A stretch of DNA of 64,000 bases, taken from Shewanella sp. Its GTDB lineage: Bacteria; Pseudomonadota; Gammaproteobacteria; Enterobacterales; Shewanellaceae. Below are positions 61,439 through 64,000 of this stretch, piece after piece (within the stretch, counting starts at the first letter, position 1; each line of letters starts with the position of its first letter). Below the pieces are notes generated by a model. That model was not told the DNA's origin. It saw only the letters and a program-made list of their open reading frames with translations, and ran no database searches. The position numbers and the translations under genes are program-made. The stretch spans positions 1 to 64,000 of the forward strand of contig JAOIUG010000001.1 of NCBI GenBank assembly GCA_028223395.1, in the 5' to 3' direction.

Positions 61439-62482
61439 GTGTCAGAAAAAAATGATCCGGTGACAATTGGGCTTGCACTTGGCAGCGGCGCTGCAAAAGG
61501 TTGGGCGCATATTGGCGTATTAAACGGCTTGGCTAAGCTTGGAGTGTTTCCAGATAAAGTGGCCGGGTGTTCTATTGGGGCGGTTGTCGGCGCGGCTTAT
61601 TCAAATGATAACTTATCTGAATTAGAAGATTGGGTCCGCAGTTTTAGCAGTTGGGACGTATTGGGTTTGATGGACTTTAGCTGGCGTAAAGGTGGCTTGA
61701 TAAGTGGCGACAAAGTGTTTGATGTGCTCCAAAAGAGCATTGGCGATCTGCAAATAGAGCAACTTAAAAAACCTTTTGCAGCCGTCGCAACGGATCTTTA
61801 TTCAGGGCAAGAGATCTGGTTTACTGAAGGCAACTTACAACAAGCTGTGAGGGCCTCATGCTCAATGCCGGGCATTTTGTCGCCAGTGAAGATGGGCGAT
61901 CGCTGGTTAGTGGATGGCGCAGTTGTTAACCCTGTGCCGGTATCGGTCAGTAAAGCCATGGGAGTGGACATTGTTATCGCGGTCGATCTTCATGGTTTGC
62001 GCCGCGGCCGCATGCAAGTGTTACCGGTTAACATGAAAAGTAACCACCCTACGACGGAAGAAAAAGCAGCGGAAAGTAATCAAGAAGAGCAGGGCTTTAC
62101 AGAATTGTTAGCGCGAGGTCGAGACTATATCACTGGCTTGACCGATAAATTAAGCCATAAGTTTGATAATAGTGACGCGCCAAACCCAGGCATGTTAGGT
62201 GTTATGAATCAGTCGATGGATATTTTAGAGCAGCGCCATAAAAGGGCACGATTAATGGGTGATCCACCTGATATTTGCATTGTGCCTGATCTCGCTAGGA
62301 TCGGAACCATGGAGTTTCATCGTGCTGATGAAGCGATTGCAGCAGGTGAGGCGGCGGTCGAACAAGTTGCCCACCTTATCAATGCTGCGTTGGCGCCTTA
62401 TCAAATGAGGGGCGAAGATCCTTCAAAAGCGAGTATTGAACAAGATAATGCGTCACATCCTCAGGGCCATAGCGAAGTGTAA
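61439..62482 (+). CDS. Patatin-like phospholipase family protein (RssA-like)
   Basis: GLALGSGAAKGWAHIGVLNGL, AGCSIGAVVGAAYS (GxSxG), VDGAVVNPVPV (DGA). GTG start. Confidence 0.88.
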   Translation: MSEKNDPVTIGLALGSGAAKGWAHIGVLNGLAKLGVFPDKVAGCSIGAVVGAAYSNDNLSELEDWVRSFSSWDVLGLMDFSWRKGGLISGDKVFDVLQKSIGDLQIEQLKKPFAAVATDLYSGQEIWFTEGNLQQAVRASCSMPGILSPVKMGDRWLVDGAVVNPVPVSVSKAMGVDIVIAVDLHGLRRGRMQVLPVNMKSNHPTTEEKAAESNQEEQGFTELLARGRDYITGLTDKLSHKFDNSDAPNPGMLGVMNQSMDILEQRHKRARLMGDPPDICIVPDLARIGTMEFHRADEAIAAGEAAVEQVAHLINAALAPYQMRGEDPSKASIEQDNASHPQGHSEV

Positions 62483-62490
62483 CCATCAGC

Positions 62491-62514
62491 AAAAAGGGCC
62501 TTACGGCCCTTTTA
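62491..62514 (+). terminator. Rho-independent terminator after the patatin-like gene
   Basis: AAAAAGGGCC-TTAC-GGCCCTTTTATT. Confidence 0.85.
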
Positions 62515-62557
62515 TTGATTGATATAACCCAACATGAATAGGCTTAGGTGGTAATTA

Positions 62558-63556
62558 TTAGCCCAGTTTTACCAGCATTTTACCGCGGTTTTTACCTTCA
62601 AACAGACCAATAAATGCTTCAGGTGCTTGAGAAAGCCCTTCATAAATCGTTTGCTCTGCTACGATTTTTCCTTCGGCTAGCCACTGGCCCATTTGCTGAG
62701 CAAACTCTGGGTAATGTGCCCAATGTTCGAACACAATAAAGCCTTCAATTTTGAGCTTTTTCATGATGATTTGAGCTAAATTGGCCGGTCCAGGAGTCGG
62801 GGTCGTGTCGTTATATTGTGCGATCATGCCACATACCGCAATACGACCATGATCGTTCATATTATTTAATGCCGCGGCTAAATGATCGCCGCCGACATTT
62901 TCAAAATAAACATCAACTCCTTCTGGCGCCGCGGTGGCTAATGCCGCGCTAAGATCGCCACAGCTTTTGTAGTTGATCACAGCGTCAACACCTAATGAGG
63001 TTACGTGCTGAGCTTTTTCATCAGAACCAACAGATGCAACAACGCGCGCGCCCATAAGTTTACCGATTTGGATCGCAATACTACCGACTGCACCCGAAGC
63101 TGCAGACACAAACAAGGTTTCACCTGCTTTTAAAGCCGCAATGCGGTTCAAACCCGTCCAAGCTGTCATCCCTGGCATGCCTAATACACCTAAAAAGTGT
63201 GATTCATCAATTGGCGTGTTTGGTAACGCTGTGATCTCTGTGCCATCAGTCACAAAGTGACTGCGCCAGCCGTGCATACTGTTAACCAAGCTACCGACAG
63301 GAAATTGACTGTGGTTAGATTCGATAACTTCACCAATGGCTCCGCCTTCTAGCACGGCACCAATTTCAAAAGGGGCAATATAACTTTTTCTGTCGATCAT
63401 GCGCCCACGCATATACGGATCAACAGACATCCAAGTGTTCTTAACTAAAAATTCACCGGGTTTTATCGCTGCAAGGGCGACGTCTGCTTCAACAAAGTTG
63501 CTTGCGGTAGGAAGACCTTCAGGGCGTGACTTTAGCTGTATTTGTTTAGCGTTCAT
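62558..63556 (-). CDS. NADP-dependent medium-chain oxidoreductase (CurA/leukotriene-B4-dehydrogenase-like)
   Basis: TWMSVDPYMRGRM, GMPGMTAWTGLNRI, VSAASGAVGSIAIQIGKLMGARVV, FENVGGDHL. Confidence 0.92.
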   Translation of the reverse strand: MNAKQIQLKSRPEGLPTASNFVEADVALAAIKPGEFLVKNTWMSVDPYMRGRMIDRKSYIAPFEIGAVLEGGAIGEVIESNHSQFPVGSLVNSMHGWRSHFVTDGTEITALPNTPIDESHFLGVLGMPGMTAWTGLNRIAALKAGETLFVSAASGAVGSIAIQIGKLMGARVVASVGSDEKAQHVTSLGVDAVINYKSCGDLSAALATAAPEGVDVYFENVGGDHLAAALNNMNDHGRIAVCGMIAQYNDTTPTPGPANLAQIIMKKLKIEGFIVFEHWAHYPEFAQQMGQWLAEGKIVAEQTIYEGLSQAPEAFIGLFEGKNRGKMLVKLG

Positions 63557-63574
63557 AGTGATTCCTGTTTTTTG

Positions 63575-63593
63575 TTTGTGCGCAAAGTAATTG
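63575..63593. promoter_or_regulatory. Operator-like site A TTTGTGCGCAAAGTAATTG
   Basis: Matches site B (63632-63650) at 17 of 19 positions, in the divergent intergenic region. Confidence 0.6.
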
Positions 63594-63631
63594 CCTGCAT
63601 CATAGCGAAACTCGAAAATAGATGCAAATAC

Positions 63632-63650
63632 TTTGCGCGCAAATTAATTG
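63632..63650. promoter_or_regulatory. Operator-like site B TTTGCGCGCAAATTAATTG (contains the perfect palindrome TTTGCGCGCAAA)
   Basis: Read directly. Confidence 0.6.
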
Positions 63651-63723
63651 TCAGTAAGCTAGTGTTGTGATCTGGAGTCAGTTAAGATGGTGGCTTGAAA
63701 TCACAGTATATACGGAGAACGAC

Positions 63724-64000
63724 GTGGATCAGCACGATCAGCAAAATGGTTTGTCAGACAATGTGTGTTTTGCGCTTTACACCGCGGGCAATGCTCTTAT
63801 GCGTGCATATCGCTCTTTGCTTGAGCAACATGAGCTGACATATCCACAATATTTGGTGATGCAGGCGTTATGGTTAAAAGACAGATCCAGTATCACGCAG
63901 TTATCACAAGCAACGCGACTCGATTTAGGTACGCTTTCTCCGATAATTAAGCGTTTGGACAGTAAGCAATTTTTGCAGCGCTTGCCCGATGAAACCGATG
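63724..64000 (+). CDS. OhrR/MarR-family regulator, truncated by window end
   Basis: GTG start: VDQHDQQNGLSDNVCFALYTAGNALMRAYRSLLEQHELTYPQYLVMQALWLKDRSSITQLSQATRLDLGTLSPIIKRLDSKQFLQRLPDETD. Not in the supplied track. Confidence 0.8.
   Translation, partial: MDQHDQQNGLSDNVCFALYTAGNALMRAYRSLLEQHELTYPQYLVMQALWLKDRSSITQLSQATRLDLGTLSPIIKRLDSKQFLQRLPDETD

Overview
The window looks like a marine gammaproteobacterial chromosome. The Kdo8N genes and the tyrB-aroA-cmk-rpsA-ihfB-lapAB-pyrF order suggest Alteromonadales/Shewanella-like, which is an inference. It has four parts. (1) 1-3.85 kb: the tail of a chromosomal integron-type cassette array with + strand orphan genes, including DUF2971-like and RES-domain genes, and at least two convincing attC sites; the integrase gene is not in the window. 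(2) 7.2-30.3 kb: a two-gene hybrid NRPS/PKS assembly line on the - strand, about 7,260 aa in total, plus a Sfp/EntD-type phosphopantetheinyl transferase. Reading motifs by hand gives A(Ser)-T-C-A(Ser)-T-C-A-T // docking-C-A(Val)-T-KS-AT(malonyl)-KR-T-C-A-T-E-TE. This predicts a small peptide with a valine-derived statine unit (4-amino-3-hydroxy-5-methylhexanoate), the most interesting system here. (3) 30.4-56.9 kb: mostly conserved housekeeping genes. (4) 57-59.4 kb: a small accessory island with a tyrosine recombinase, a RHH-like DNA-binding protein, a perfect 20-bp inverted repeat and repeated ATGGTNNNACCAT palindromes. The right edge has a truncated OhrR/MarR-type regulator divergent from an NADP-dependent oxidoreductase, with two near-identical operator-like sites between them. 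All domain and substrate calls come from reading motifs; no database search was run.
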